Shown in pieces: positions 46,101 to 57,289 of a DNA stretch of 64,000 bases. Numbering within the stretch: position 1 is the first letter of the stretch; every line of letters starts with the position of its first letter. This stretch comes from Sapria himalayana (lineage: Eukaryota > Streptophyta > Magnoliopsida > Malpighiales > Rafflesiaceae), in contig JAREIK010000781.1 in the NCBI GenBank assembly GCA_029783825.1, positions 1 to 64,000 on the forward strand. Direction: 5' to 3'. The position numbers and the translations under genes were made by a program. Under the pieces are notes generated by a model, which saw only the letters and a list, made by a program, of their open reading frames with translations, did not search any database and was not told the origin of the DNA.

Positions 46101-48693
46101 TAGTCAAATATTTACTGGGTCTCCTATGTTTTGAAAAGAAAATATATAATTCATTAAACTCGGTCCATGGGAAAGTCAACCTTGATGTTCATTAAATATT
46201 TAAAAAAATGTTAAATTAAAAAAAAATAATATTATAATCTAATTATTTGATGATATAAATAATTGAAATAATATGTTGAGAAAAACTATACAACATAAAA
46301 AAATATAATACAAAATAATAAAAATGATATTTATGTTGCATTAATCATCAGTCCTAACTGCAACAGCATCATAACCTACTATCTGAGTTATTGGATATTC
46401 GTCCACATGATCTATTTTGGGAAAGACATAATTAGTCGGACACATTTTCTATAATTAAAATTGATAAGAATAGAAGAAAATTTACTAGACCACATTGTAG
46501 GAGACTGCTTCAGGCAATAAAGTTTCCTCTATAATTTATACATCATACATAAGCTTCCAGGATTAGTGAACCTATTGATTATTTCATTATTATTTTTTTC
46601 TTAAGATTATCATGAAGAGATATATTTCTTATATTTTTATTTTTTTTTTAAATTAGGGTTTCAGGAGTGCCGAAACCCTAATTTTTTAAAATTAGGGGTT
46701 CAGCGCGCGACTACACGATGGTGCGCAGCCGAACCCCTAATTTTTTTTATATTAGGGGTACGGCCCTGTTGGGCCGGACCCGGTGGATTCTTGCCGCAGG
46801 CTCTTGCAGGGCTGACCTCCACAGAACCATGCTGGGCCAGGCCCGGCACGAAAGCATGGTCGAGCCGGCTAAAAATGAGCCGGGATGTCCCTGCACATCC
46901 CGTTTGACACCTCTAGTGTAATCAAAAAGCTCAATTCACTATTATAAACTAGATCAATTGATGTGATAGAATTCTTATATGGGTAAGATTATGAATAATT
47001 CATCTGATACATATCATTAGGTTGGGATCATCAAGTCTCTTAATTTTTATTTTTTTCTCTGGGGGAAATTCATATCTCGTGTATAGTGGGACACTCATAC
47101 TAGGCTCATCTCTCAAGCATAATAATCAATACCTTAGGAGATGTGTCATTACTCTCTTTAAAATTAATCATGTTTAGTATGAGATTTGTGAGAGATTAAT
47201 ATCGCAATAATCTTATCCCTAAAAAATCAGAGAGATTCTTTTTGATCATGTATTTAGTGCTTGTGTAATCACATCAACTATATGAAACTCAAATAACATG
47301 TTGAGATAGGCAAAAATGTATGGTTTTTTAACTTAAAATCTATATAGAGAAATAATACAATATTGAACAAAAATCACAAGTGCAATGCAAGATAGTAATT
47401 TTAATGTAAGAGGATTTGCTTGCCATCTTTCTTTTGAATGTGGTGCAGGTGAGGGTGACTGGAAGAGATAGTCTATGGAAAGTTTCTCCTGGAGACGCAG
47501 AGCAGCTCTCAGGATTCGAAGTTGGAGATTGGGTGCGTACGAAACCAACAATGGGGAATAGGCCCAGCTACGATTGGAATGCCCCTGGCAGAGAGAGTTT
47601 AGCTGTGGTGCACAGCTTGCAGGAGACGGGGTACCTGGAATTGACTTGTTGTTTCCGCAAGGGGAAGTGGATCGCCCACTGCATGGACGTGGAAAAGGTT
47701 GTTCGCCTCAGAGTAGGACAGCATGTTCATTTTCGAACAGGACTGGCCGAGCCGAGATGGGGTTGGAGAGGAGCTCTGCCCAACTCCAGAGGCATAATAG
47801 CTAGCGTTCATTCTGATGGAGAAGTCAGGATTGCCTTCGATGGGTTGCAGAGTTTGTGGAGAGGAGACCCCTCTGATCTCGAGATCAGCCACGTTTTTGA
47901 AGTGGGAGAGTGGGTTAGATTGCGAGAAGATGCTGCTGTCTGGAAAAGCATTGGGCCAGGGAGCGTCGGGATCGTGGGGGGCATGGAATATGAAGAAGAC
48001 GAACTGGACCGGACCACCTACGTGAGCTTCTGCGGGGAGAACGAGAGGTGGGCGGGGCCGACCTCGCATCTTGAAGAAGCAGAAAGGTTCGCGATCGGGC
48101 AGAAGATCAGGGTGAAATTGGCTGTGACGCAGCCACGATTCGGATGGTCGGGGCACACGCATGCGAGCGTCGGAATCGTATCGGCCATTGATGCAGACGG
48201 AAAGCTTAAAATATGCAGTCCCGTGGGCACGAAAGCTTGGATGCTCGACCCCTCGGAAGTGGAGCCCATGGAAGACGACGCTGTTCACATCGGGGACTGG
48301 GTTAGGGTTAGGGATTCCGTCTTGGCACCAGCGTATCACTGGGGAGAGGTGAATCATTCGAGCATGGGCGTCGTGCATAGGATAGAAGAAAGGGGAGAGC
48401 TGGGGGTATCCTTCTGCTTCATCGACAAGCTGTGGCTTTGCAGGGAATGTGAAATGGAGCGCGTCAGGCCTTTCAGAGTGGGAGATAGGGTGAGAATTAG
48501 AGAAGACGTGGTGGCTCCGAGGTGGGGGTGGGGAATGGAGACCCATGCTAGCAGGGGCCAAGTAGTTGGGGTCGATGCCAATGGGAAGGTGAGGATTAGG
48601 TTTCAGTGGAGGGAAGGGAAGCCATGGACGGGCGATCCAGCTGATATTGTTCTTGACGAGCCATCGATAGGTTTATCGTCTGAAACAGTTTGA
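40573..48693 (+). CDS. KEG: KEG-type E3 ubiquitin ligase, 3' part with HERC2-like repeats; 5'-truncated, two exons frameshifted
   Basis: KEG (KEEP ON GOING) is a RING-kinase-ankyrin-HERC2-repeat E3 ligase that, in Arabidopsis, controls ABI5 turnover and endomembrane trafficking. Only repeat-region exons are present: 40573-40906, 40993-41183, 41260-41565 and 47449-48693. The repeats read as variants of FEVGDWVRxxxxxxxPxxGW with GxVxxI cores; I count about ten. Exon 2 of these holds GDLVCVKRSVSVPRYAWGG; exon 3 holds EDITKNSIGIIHSLEEDGD and QPRLGWS. Exon 1 and the last exon are open throughout. Exons 40993-41183 and 41260-41565 carry four single-base indels (near 41134, 41178, 41433 and 41471); restoring multiples of three recovers the family sequence. 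No RING, kinase or ankyrin exons were found between 30.3 and 40.5 kb. It may be a partial pseudogene copy, or a real gene with consensus errors and a distant 5' end. Confidence 0.8.
41700..43540. repeat. Four-copy tandem array of about 455-bp units in KEG-type intron
   Basis: Unit anchors aacttatgagtagaatacat at 41761, 42215, 42665 and 43122 (spacings 454, 450, 457). Each unit starts with (AAT)n(ATC)n microsatellite and includes ggatcatgaagtctct and cagtgggacac. Copies differ mainly by single-base gaps. A diverged fifth relative lies at 46930-47240. Confidence 0.93.
43840..46200 (+). mobile_element. Truncated copia in the last KEG-type intron
   Basis: A GTGCA-rich block at 43930-44080 and leader (44100-44350) parallel 38080-38830. 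Decayed pol follows, with GTSQQNRVVKRKNRHL at 44408-44460 (integrase), an RT-like stretch around 45240-45460 and an RNase H-like stretch to about 46160. Many stops. The 3' LTR was not found. Confidence 0.55.
46620..46915. mobile_element. Dart-like hAT right end with subterminal hairpins
   Basis: Ends with ATCCCGTTTGACACCTCTA at 46915. The interior shares gctgacctccacagaac wording with element A near 15970. Upstream are two hairpins with stems ttagggtttc/gaaaccctaa and ttaggggttc/gaacccctaa. The left end was not found, so this is a truncated copy in the last KEG-type intron. Confidence 0.6.
46930..47240. repeat. Diverged relative of the 455-bp unit
   Basis: Shares the ordered words gggtaagattat(g/a)aa, ttcatctgatacatat, gggatcatcaagtctctt and tagtgggacactcatact with 41700-43540, but with many substitutions. 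Suggests that the tandem array grew from one copy of a dispersed repeat. Confidence 0.65.
47449..48693 (+). CDS. KEG: KEG-type terminal exon, six intact HERC2-like repeats
   Basis: Single 1,245-nt open exon (414 residues plus TGA) after the acceptor tggtgcag. It starts VRVTGRDSLWKVSPGDAEQL and contains repeat starts FEVGDWVRTKPT, LRVGQHVHFRTGL, FEVGEWVRLREDA, FAIGQKIRVKLAV, VHIGDWVRVRDSV and FRVGDRVRIREDV. It ends shortly after the conserved GDPADIVLDE. Its phase matches the preceding exon (AAT then donor gtgagt at 41566), across a 5.9 kb repeat-filled intron. The exon is fully open and well conserved by eye, unlike the two exons before it. GC content is clearly higher than the flanks. Confidence 0.88.
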   Translation: MRVTGRDSLWKVSPGDAEQLSGFEVGDWVRTKPTMGNRPSYDWNAPGRESLAVVHSLQETGYLELTCCFRKGKWIAHCMDVEKVVRLRVGQHVHFRTGLAEPRWGWRGALPNSRGIIASVHSDGEVRIAFDGLQSLWRGDPSDLEISHVFEVGEWVRLREDAAVWKSIGPGSVGIVGGMEYEEDELDRTTYVSFCGENERWAGPTSHLEEAERFAIGQKIRVKLAVTQPRFGWSGHTHASVGIVSAIDADGKLKICSPVGTKAWMLDPSEVEPMEDDAVHIGDWVRVRDSVLAPAYHWGEVNHSSMGVVHRIEERGELGVSFCFIDKLWLCRECEMERVRPFRVGDRVRIREDVVAPRWGWGMETHASRGQVVGVDANGKVRIRFQWREGKPWTGDPADIVLDEPSIGLSSETV

Positions 48694-48787
48694 TTGCTAA
48701 CTTGCTCGTCTATGGTTGATTCTCAAGCATTGCTTATTGATCAAACTCTTTCATTGTGAATAAATGCACGATGTGTAGGCTGGCTTG

Positions 48788-48950
48788 CAGGTGTGTGTGT
48801 GTGTGTGGTGTGTGTGTGTGTGGTGTGTGTGGTGTGTGTGTGTGGTGTGTGGTGTGTGTGGTGTGTGTGTGTGTGTGTGGTGTGTGGTGTGTGTGGTGTG
48901 TGTGTGTGGTGTGTGTGTGTGTGTGGTGTGTGTGTGGTGTGTGTGTGGGA
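48788..48950. repeat. GT/GGT microsatellite downstream of KEG-type stop
   Basis: Long gtgtgtgtggtgtg tract beginning about 95 bases after the stop codon, possibly within the 3' UTR. Cys/Val-rich open frames here are artefacts. Confidence 0.92.
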
Positions 48951-49006
48951 AGGAAGTAAGGCATCAACTTTTTATGTTAATGGTGGCCCATTGTATGTTT
49001 TTTTAG

Positions 49007-49684
49007 TTGCATTTTGAAAGTTTCTTGTTTTATCTTCTTTCTTGCCAAATGTGTCTATACGCGCGCGCGTGTGTATGTGTGAGAATATAAATAAATAACA
49101 TATTTGTGATATTTTAATATTATTATAAAATAATATTTTGTTGGAAAATTGAGTTTTTAAAATCTTAATTTTTAGGGTTGGAGATAATATACACCTAACT
49201 TATAAATAATTTAATTTTAATACATATTTAATTACAAAATATCTACACTTTGGGACTGTAGATATTCGACAATTTTTCTATATTATGATATTATTATGTG
49301 AATTATGAATTTATTAATATTACCATTTGTAATTATAAATTTATTAATAAAGAAAGAAAAAAGAGGTGACTTGGGAAAATGCTGTGGTGGATCCGGAATA
49401 AAAAAGTGGGCACCATGCTAGCCTGTCACATTCAAGTTTGAAACAGAACTCGAGAATAAAGGAAAACGAAGACTGTCCGTGCAGTGACAGAGGGGCAGCC
49501 ACAGAGAGGGAGCCCGTGATTAATTGTACCAGCCTAGCATCAAGAGGGGTGCAGGGAAAAGGGACGGCCGGACGGGGAGGAGGGTACAAGTGATGGGGTT
49601 GGGGTTGGGGTAGGGGAGGAGGAGGAAGAAAAAACAACACGGAATAAAAAACAAAGCACACCAACCAGATGATGATGATGATGA
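49007..49684. other. Convergent intergenic DNA between KEG-type gene and protease
   Basis: Must contain both 3' UTRs. A short GC/GT run is at 49061-49080; a G-rich stretch (ggttggggttggggtagggg) at 49597-49616 could form a G-quadruplex on the plus strand. No gene. Confidence 0.5.
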
Positions 49685-51088
49685 TCAGGAGGAAGTGCAG
49701 TTCTCACGAGACACGCCAATCCTAGAATTGAGCACGTCAAAGAGAACCCTGTGGTTCTGCAGCTGCATGCTGGCTATGACGTTCAGCACCGAGTTCACGC
49801 TGTCACCAGGCGAGGCGGCCATGGCCAAGCACACGATGTTCTTGGTCGAGCTTTCGAGGATGAAGTTCTCCGGAAGCAAGGTCAGGTTCATTCTGTCGAA
49901 CATGAACGTTATCGTCGGCAGAAGACCCGGCGGTTTGGCGAAGCAAGTGTCGAATCCGCCGAGACGCGTGAAGTTGGCGGCGAGGACTCGCCGCCGGTAC
50001 TCATCTCGGAGAGAAGTGTACGCCGGAAGAACCAGCTTGCTGAAAGTCGTCCCTGAAAATATAACACAAAAATGAACGTCCGCCTGAAATTAATAAAACA
50101 GAGAAGGAAGATGAGACCTGAATCAATGATGGTTCCGGCGCCAGATGTGGAATTGAAAGCTAGAGCGGCGGGAGGAATGCGTAGAGTGTTCTTGCCAACG
50201 CGAATGGCTTGCAGGCCAACGAAATACAAAGAAGGCCGCTTAGAGCTTTTGAGCAGTGGAGTTGTCTTGATCCTGATAGGCTGCCCCTTGGGCCCGAGCC
50301 GCAGAGTTCCAGAAAATTTTGAAGAGCTAGGACTCGGCAAGCAGAATGAAAAGATTGATCGGTAAAGGTCTTGGGTCTGAGAGACAAAAGATAATGACCC
50401 TCTGCCCAGACCCAAGAGCCCTTGCGCAGGGAACGAGCCGCCCGTGGCATTGGTAATGGAACCAAACGTGAAGCTGGGAATCAGGTCTGTTGATAAGGAT
50501 AACGTATCTTGCGAAAGATCAGCTGACAGTGATGAGGTTCCGTAACCCATGCTGAGTCTGCACGCCCCGCTGCAGCTTATGTTGGACCCCTGCAAATATC
50601 ATCAACTGTTAGATAGTTCCAGTTGCAGAGTAGCCATGGCGGATCTGTACCTGCAGCGGGCACGGAGATTCATCGCAGGAGAGTTTCTTGAAGGAAGTAG
50701 AGTTGCCCAGGCTGAAGACGGTGCTGGAGCAGCCAATGCAGCCACTGGAAGGAATCCAAGACACGTCGTAGCTGTTGTCTACTGCAACCAGCATGGTCTG
50801 TGGCGGCGTGCCGATCTTCGCCTCGATAACGTAGGTGGGGTTCTGCAGGTGCTCCCTGGCTGAAGCAATCGGCACCCATGATTTCGCCGGCAGGGACTGA
50901 GTCAAAATACGAACACGGTCCTCGTCTTTTCGTTGAATTTTGCGAATCCCGTCCCAGGAAAGAAGAGAAGCTTTCTTTGATCCGGGTAACAATGGGAGAT
51001 CGGTGACGTCGGGATTTTGCAGGTGAGATTGGGATTGGGATGAGAAGAAGAGAAGGACGATGAGGTGCAGGAGATGATGGGCTTCCAT
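49685..51088 (-). CDS. Secreted A1-family aspartic protease, AED3/CND41-like, three exons
   Basis: Pepsin-like aspartic protease of the plant atypical/nepenthesin-like group, probably apoplastic or vacuolar. Exons: 50651-51088 (146 codons), 50118-50589, 49685-50052; total 1,278 nt, 425 residues, phases 0 and 1, all GT-AG. The N-terminus MEAHHLLHLIVLLFFSSQSQ looks like a signal peptide. The prodomain runs to about residue 85, then NPTYVIEAKIGTPPQ opens the mature enzyme. The first active-site motif reads VDNSYDVSWIPSSGC, with DNS where many relatives have DTS or DTG. The second is IIDSG joined across the exon 2/3 junction to TTFS, so DSGT is intact. GLLGLGRGSLSFVSQ and FSFCLPS are typical of this subfamily. 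The C-terminus, with SRIGVSRENC, is as expected. No truncation is seen. Close relatives include AED3-like proteins; the exact orthologue is not assigned. Confidence 0.88.
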
Positions 51089-51160
51089 GGCTGAGGTTTT
51101 TCAGAGTTAATAATGTGTTGGCAGTAATGTTTGCATAGATCTGGATGGACAGGCTGGAGA

Positions 51161-51169
51161 ATTTATATA
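51161..51169 (-). promoter_or_regulatory. TATA box of the aspartic protease gene
   Basis: On the minus strand this reads TATATAAAT, 73 bases upstream of the protease ATG at 51088. A start site near 51130-51140 and a 5' leader of about 45-50 bases would follow. Seen directly; promoter role inferred from spacing. Confidence 0.55.
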
Positions 51170-52306
51170 CAGAGGCCGAGGCGATGGCGAGGGTGGCGCT
51201 GTGGCAGGAGAAAATGTGATTTTTTTATTTTTTTATTTTTTTAATGATTGGAGTTAATAATGTGATTTTTTTATTTTTGAACTAGCAAATTTATGTTTTT
51301 TTTTTCCCGATTTAACAAAAAGTATGTTAGGAATAGCATATTAAGACAAAGTTGTGCAATTTAAAAAATATTAAAATAAAAATTCTCAAATTTTTAAAAT
51401 TTTTAAAATTTTTAAAAAATAGTTCCAAATTATTTAAGTTTTGGTGCATAAAAATCTCATAGTTCATGTGATTAATAAAAATTTTAAAAAAGTTTTTGAA
51501 TTAAAAAGTTAAATAAGATCATCAACCTTTGACTTTCCATTTACAAAAATTAAATTTTGATAAACAAAAATATAAATAAATAAATATATTTATTTATTTA
51601 TTAAAAAAAATAAAATTATTTGCTAAAAGATTTGATGCTTGTAGTTTAATTGTTGTATTATTTGCTAAAAATTAAATTTGATTTTTAGTGTTATTTTTTA
51701 AATAATTAAAAAATTGCAATTTTTTTAAAATTATTTTTTGAGTTGTATATCAAAACATAAAAACCCCTTTATTAAATCTAGTATATAGATAATAGATGAT
51801 AATGAATTTATAATAAAAATAATATTTTTTTTTATTTTTTTTTAGAAAAATATGTTTTGGGAATGAAAATATTTATGTTTTGATATTATTCTTAATTTTT
51901 TTTTAATAGAACTCAACACCTAAAATATTTACATTTTGGTGCCATTAAAAAAAATCAAAAGCATGTGTAAGCCTGCTTTGACACATTGCCATTTAAAAAA
52001 GATTAGTTCAATATTTTTCAAATATTAAAAATATCAAAAATATACAAACCAGACCATATAATATTTTGGTCTAACCAAAAACCAATCAAACCTAACACGA
52101 AGTGATAGAGGCCACAACATGTGTGACCAAAGTGGTGGCCGTTTGTAGTTTTCTAAGGAAAGCTTCTTTCAACATAGGTCTCATATGTTCTGGTATTTTT
52201 TTTTCCTCACCTTCTCCACTCTTTTACGTATCATTTCTCTAATCTTGTTCTTTTCTTTAGTTCACAAAAGTGTAGTTTCGCTTTCTCAGATAGAACCCAG
52301 AAATCC
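51170..52306. other. Protease upstream region, AT-rich
   Basis: T-rich tracts and poly-A/T debris. No gene or terminus recognised. Confidence 0.5.
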
Positions 52307-52483
52307 CATTACAATGGAGATAGGTGAAAACCCACCTAGACCACATCAGAATCCCTCCTTTAAAATGGATCCTAATTATGATCTCTCTTTTACTTATATT
52401 TCTTTTATTGTTTGTTTATTTTATTATTTTTGGGTTGAAGTTTCTAATTTTAAATTGTTGTTAGGAGTTTTATTTTTATAACA
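52307..52483 (+). repeat. 5' LTR of copia at 52-56 kb
   Basis: 177-bp copy ending in ttttatttttataaca directly before the primer-binding site. Lacks about 70 bp present in the 3' LTR between cacatca and cctcctttaaaatgg. Confidence 0.65.
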
Positions 52484-55400
52484 GTGGTATCAAAAGTGTA
52501 TGTTATATAATAATTTTTGAGATTAATACATATTTAGGTAAGTTTTGTCAAAAGGACGATAAGAGCTTCAAGATCTATAATTTTTAAGAAGGTATTACAC
52601 CCCTCCATTTACCTGAAAACATTTTTAGTTCATTGACAAATATAGTTTTTATTCATTGTAAAAGTGAAATAAATTACAGTAACTTTTGAAATAGAAAAAT
52701 TCAACGGGAGTAATTTTTCATTATAGAAAATAAAAATTATATTTAATTTTGGAGAATGATAATTGCTTATATGTAATTAAAAAAGGCCTACCGGGATTCC
52801 TAGAGATAAGTTGAATGGCATAGATAGTAAAATGATTACCGATCGGTATTTGGTACTAGCTAATAGAGTATTATCAAGTGTGATAGAAAAGAATACAATA
52901 AAATAAATTTTGAATACTCTCACAAGATTATATGAGGTGAAGTCACTTCACAATAAGATCTTTTTAAAGAGAAGACTTTACACTATGCGAATGATAAAAT
53001 CTATTATGGTAATAAATCATATCAACACTTTAAATACTTTGTTTTCTCAACTTATTATGCTGGGTCATAAATTAGAAGAAATTGAATATGTTGAAATTTA
53101 CCTGATTCATATGATCAACTCATCATCAATCTGATGAATGATGTTCTAATAAATAGTCTAATCTTTAATGATGTTACCTCTATCATCTTAGAAGAAAAAA
53201 GCAGATGCAAAGACAATGATGATATATATGCAAATGCATAATAAATAGATGTCTTGACGATGATACGAGGGAGATCAATGGAGTGTAGTCTCGGTGAGAA
53301 TCATAATCATAGTAGATCAAAATTAAGAAGTAAGAAAAATATTGAGTGCTATAACTTTGATAAGAAATGACACTTCAAAAGAGAGTATTAGTTAAAGAAA
53401 AGAAGTCATGATGATGAATTATTAAATACTCAATGGAATGTTGTAAGTATCAATGATGATGACATCTTATATAGTAAAGTGACAAGAATAGTTGAAAGCA
53501 AAAAATAGTTTGGTAACGTGTGGTTATTAGACTCAGGAGATTCATGGCACATGACATCTCAAAAAGATTAGTTTTATAAATATGAATTAATATCAAAAAG
53601 TTGTATGCACGTGAGTGATGATCATACTTTAAACATTATTGGTATCAGTATTATCAAAATAAAAATATTGGATGATATAGTTTATACCATTCAAGAGGTA
53701 CGACATATGATGAACTTGAAGAAAATCTGTCTCTAGGATAATAGATAGTCTTAAATGCATTCTAGACTTGATATATTCTAATGTATGAAAATTACCAAAA
53801 ATATCATACGGAGAAGCAAAATATTTTTTCTCTTTCATTAATGATTACTCAATTAGATGTTGGGTGTATCCAATTAAGAAAAAGTCAAATATATTTCCAA
53901 TTTTTAAAGATTTCAAAGCATGTATGAAATTTGAATTTGAGAAAAGGATTAAATATATGAGGATAGATATTGACAAATAGTATATAAATGATGAGTTTCT
54001 TGCTCTTTGTAAGTAAGAAAGTATCAAACAATAATTTACAATCACATACAAGCCACAACAAATTAGGGTAGCATAACAATTGAACAGAACTCTTTCAGAG
54101 TGAATACAAATAATGTTAAAGACTACAAATCTACCTAACTTTTTTTGGACAAAAGCAGGCCTGCACTGCATGTTATATGAAAAATTGATCATCATCAACT
54201 ACAATTGTTTGAAGACACTAATGGAGATAGAGATTGGTAAGCTAGTAGATTACACAACTTTATATTTTTTTGGATGTCTTGCATATGTGATGTACAACAC
54301 CTAAGAAAGAATGAAGTTAGATCCAAAATCCAAAAAGTGTTTATTCTTAGGATATGCTAAAGGATTAAGGGGGTATCACTCGTGGGATCTCACTACCTAC
54401 AAGGTAATTATTAATTGAGATATAATCTTTGTAGAAAACTAGCTACAAAGAATTAATGATATTTATAGCACATTAAAAGAAATTTTAGAAACTACTACTA
54501 TGCAAGTAGTAAATAATCAGAGATAAAATATTTCAATATCTAAAGAGAAAGAACTAGAGCATGAAGCATAAGAGCAAGTCAAGTTTGAGGATCAAAAAGT
54601 TAGTCGGCCAACACTTGAAAGAAGATCATCAACTTGGCACTCATAATATGTTACGGAGAGAAATATTGCATATTATCTTTTAACAAAAGATTGAGAATTT
54701 TCAACACTTCATGAAGCTTCAAATAGTTTAGATGTGACTTTTTGGATGACAACAATGGAAAAAGAAATTAAAACTCTACACAAGAACATGACTGGAAAGC
54801 TAATATCATTATCACTAGGAAGAAAAACTATTAGTAACAAATAAGTTTATAAGATCAAGTGGGATAGCAATGATCAAGTAAAATACTATCGTGCAGGATT
54901 AGTGGTAAAGGTATATTCTCAAAAAGAATACATTGACTTCAATGAAATATTTTTCCTAGTGGTTCATCTCACAATAATCAAAGTAGTAACAACTTTATAT
55001 GCTATATTTGATTTATATTTGGAGCATTTATATGTTAAAATTTTACTTTTTCATGTATAAATTAAAGAAAAAATGTATATATTTTAGCCAGAAGGATTTG
55101 CTGAAACTATTAGAAGAACTTAATTTGTAAGCTGAACAAATCTTTATACGATCTAAAATATGCACTGAAGTGTTGGTATAAGAGATTTGATTTATTCACC
55201 ATTAGCATTAAGTATAATAGGCTCGGTTCAGACCATTGTATCTATTATAAGAGATTTGAAGATGAAAATAATTTCATTATTTTATTATTGTATGTGGATG
55301 ATATGTTGGTAGGAGGCCCCAACAAATATCAAATTCAAGAAATAAAGACATATTTGGCTAGGGAGTTGATATGAAGGACTTGAGACTAGCAAACAAGATT

Positions 55401-56225
55401 CTAGATATACAAATTTATTAAGACAGAAATAACATGAAGATTTGAACTTCTCAAGAAAACTATTTTTTCAAGAATTTGTGATGCTTCGACATAAAAGGTA
55501 GTAAGCCAATTTTTATCATAGTTTTTGTAAATTTTAAGTTATCCTCAAGTTTATGTTCTGGCTCAGAAGAAGATAGGAGTAATATATCCCAAGTACCATA
55601 TGAATAAATAGTGGAAAGTTTAGTGTTTGCAATAATTTGTACGAGACCAGACATTGCACATGTTGTGGAAGTGGTTAATCAATTCATAGCGAATCCTGAT
55701 ATAGAACATTGGAGTACTATTAAGAGGATTCTCAGATACATTAAAGGAACCTTAGGTGTTGCATTATGTTATGGATGTTTGGACCTTATTGTCAGAGACT
55801 ATATTGATACAGACTATACTAGGAATATTGATAATAGCAAGTCTGCCATGGGCTATAATTGTACTCTTGCTGAAGGAGCTATATGTTGAGCTTTGAAGTT
55901 ATATTCTATTATATCTACTTCTATGACTATAATAGAGTATGTTGCAGCTACACAAGCTAGTAAAAAGATAATTTGGTTGCAAATACTATTAGAAAAACTT
56001 GGACACACTCGAAGACAACATATCAGAGTAAAATATTATTTTGTATGAGAGAAAGTTAAAGAATGAGATATTTATATGCAAAATATTCATACTGATGAAA
56101 ACATAGTGGATGTTTTGATCAAGCTAATCAATACTGACAAGTTTGAATGGTGTAGAACTTCATATGGCTTAACAAAAACATAAACAAACATAAACAAATG
56201 AAAAAAGTGATTTTCAAGTAAGAGA

Positions 56226-56472
56226 ATGTAACAGTAGGGTTAGGTGAAAACTCGCCTAGTCCACATCATTTTACTTATATTTCTTTTATTATTCCCCTAT
56301 AAAAAGTGGTTTCTGATTTTTTATACTATAAAAGGAGGTTTCCCTCCTTTAAAATGGATCTCAATTTCAAATTTTCTTTTACTTGTATTTCATTTATTAT
56401 TTGTTTATTTTATTATCTTAGGGTTGAATTTTTAATTTTTAAATTATTGTTATTGATTTTATTTTTATAACA
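56226..56472 (+). repeat. 3' LTR of copia at 52-56 kb
   Basis: Starts TGTAACAGTAGGGTTAGGTG and ends tttttataaca. 247 bp, longer than the 5' copy because of a segment around 56268-56340 containing acttatatttcttttatt and aaaggaggtttc, which is either an insertion here or a deletion in the 5' LTR. Confidence 0.65.
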
Positions 56473-57289
56473 TTGTACTTTATCTTTGTACTTATAGTTC
56501 TTGATATTCTCCTTTTAATTTGATTTTAGAGTCACCCTTCGACTTAATGATTTTGATGTTCATCTATGTTTTATGTGGAATTATTCGATGATGTATTTCT
56601 AGTTTTATCCCATCTCATTATTTTTTGCTAGATTTTACATGAAGTGATGTTCGCTTTGGAATTAGATCTCTGGTCTAAACGTGGATTTCTTTGGCCACAT
56701 ATATTGTTCTTCATTGTTCTCTGCCCATTGTTGCTTGGACTAAACTTCTCCCTCATATCTCCCCTAAATAGTATATTTGTCAGGTAAACTTATAGTTACA
56801 GAATAATCATGCAAATTACAAGGTCACAAGTGGACAACATTATAATTATATACTCTCCCAACTCTACTCATAAATAAAAAATAATTATTACTTTCTTTTT
56901 TTTTCATGAAATGAGATAAACTATCACGAGTTCTATTCCAACTTGCAATTTTATTGTATTTTTATTTTTACTTATATCGTCTCTATCATGTATGGGATAT
57001 CTACCTATTGGGATGTCCTATTTCTGAATAACAAATTAGTTAAGGGCTAGCTTAATTTCTTTTTCACTATTTGTACTTTTTCATTTGACCACTTACATTG
57101 TCTACATAGTATCATGACAAATCTTATAATTGATGACAAGTTTATCATCGACTGTGATCTACTTGATCAGCAATGGGTTCCATTGCATGATTAGAACCAC
57201 TAGATTTGTTGATATTGCTTACTCCTTGTCGAGGCCATGTTTGTGATTTTGCATGTAAGTCTTTGTTTCTTGTCTTTTCTATATCTACA
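56473..57289. other. AT-rich intergenic DNA
   Basis: Nothing recognised between the copia 3' LTR and the composite minisatellite. 57963-58760 is likewise featureless. Confidence 0.5.

Larger units (their letters stand above)
52307..56472 (+). mobile_element. Ty1/copia retrotransposon with both LTRs, decayed
   Basis: The 5' LTR (52307-52483) and 3' LTR (56226-56472) share taggtgaaaac, cacatca, cctcctttaaaatggat and end in tttttataaca. A primer-binding site TGGTATCAAAAG (52485) follows the 5' LTR. Internal order is copia-type: zinc knuckle CYNFDKK near 53350, protease LDSGDSWHMTS near 53530, integrase end FFGCLAYVMY near 54270, RT core LLYVDDMLVGG at 55285-55315, RNase H TRPDIAHVVEVVNQFI at 55630-55690 and GYNCTLAEGAICxAL. 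Each domain has stops. A clear 5-bp target duplication was not found. Confidence 0.8.

Noticed and set aside
47599..48561. 320-codon antisense frame opposite the KEG-type terminal exon
   Set aside because: Shadow of a highly conserved coding exon; no family resemblance of its own.
48734..49017. His/Thr- and Cys/Val-rich frames
   Set aside because: Translation of a GT/GGT microsatellite.
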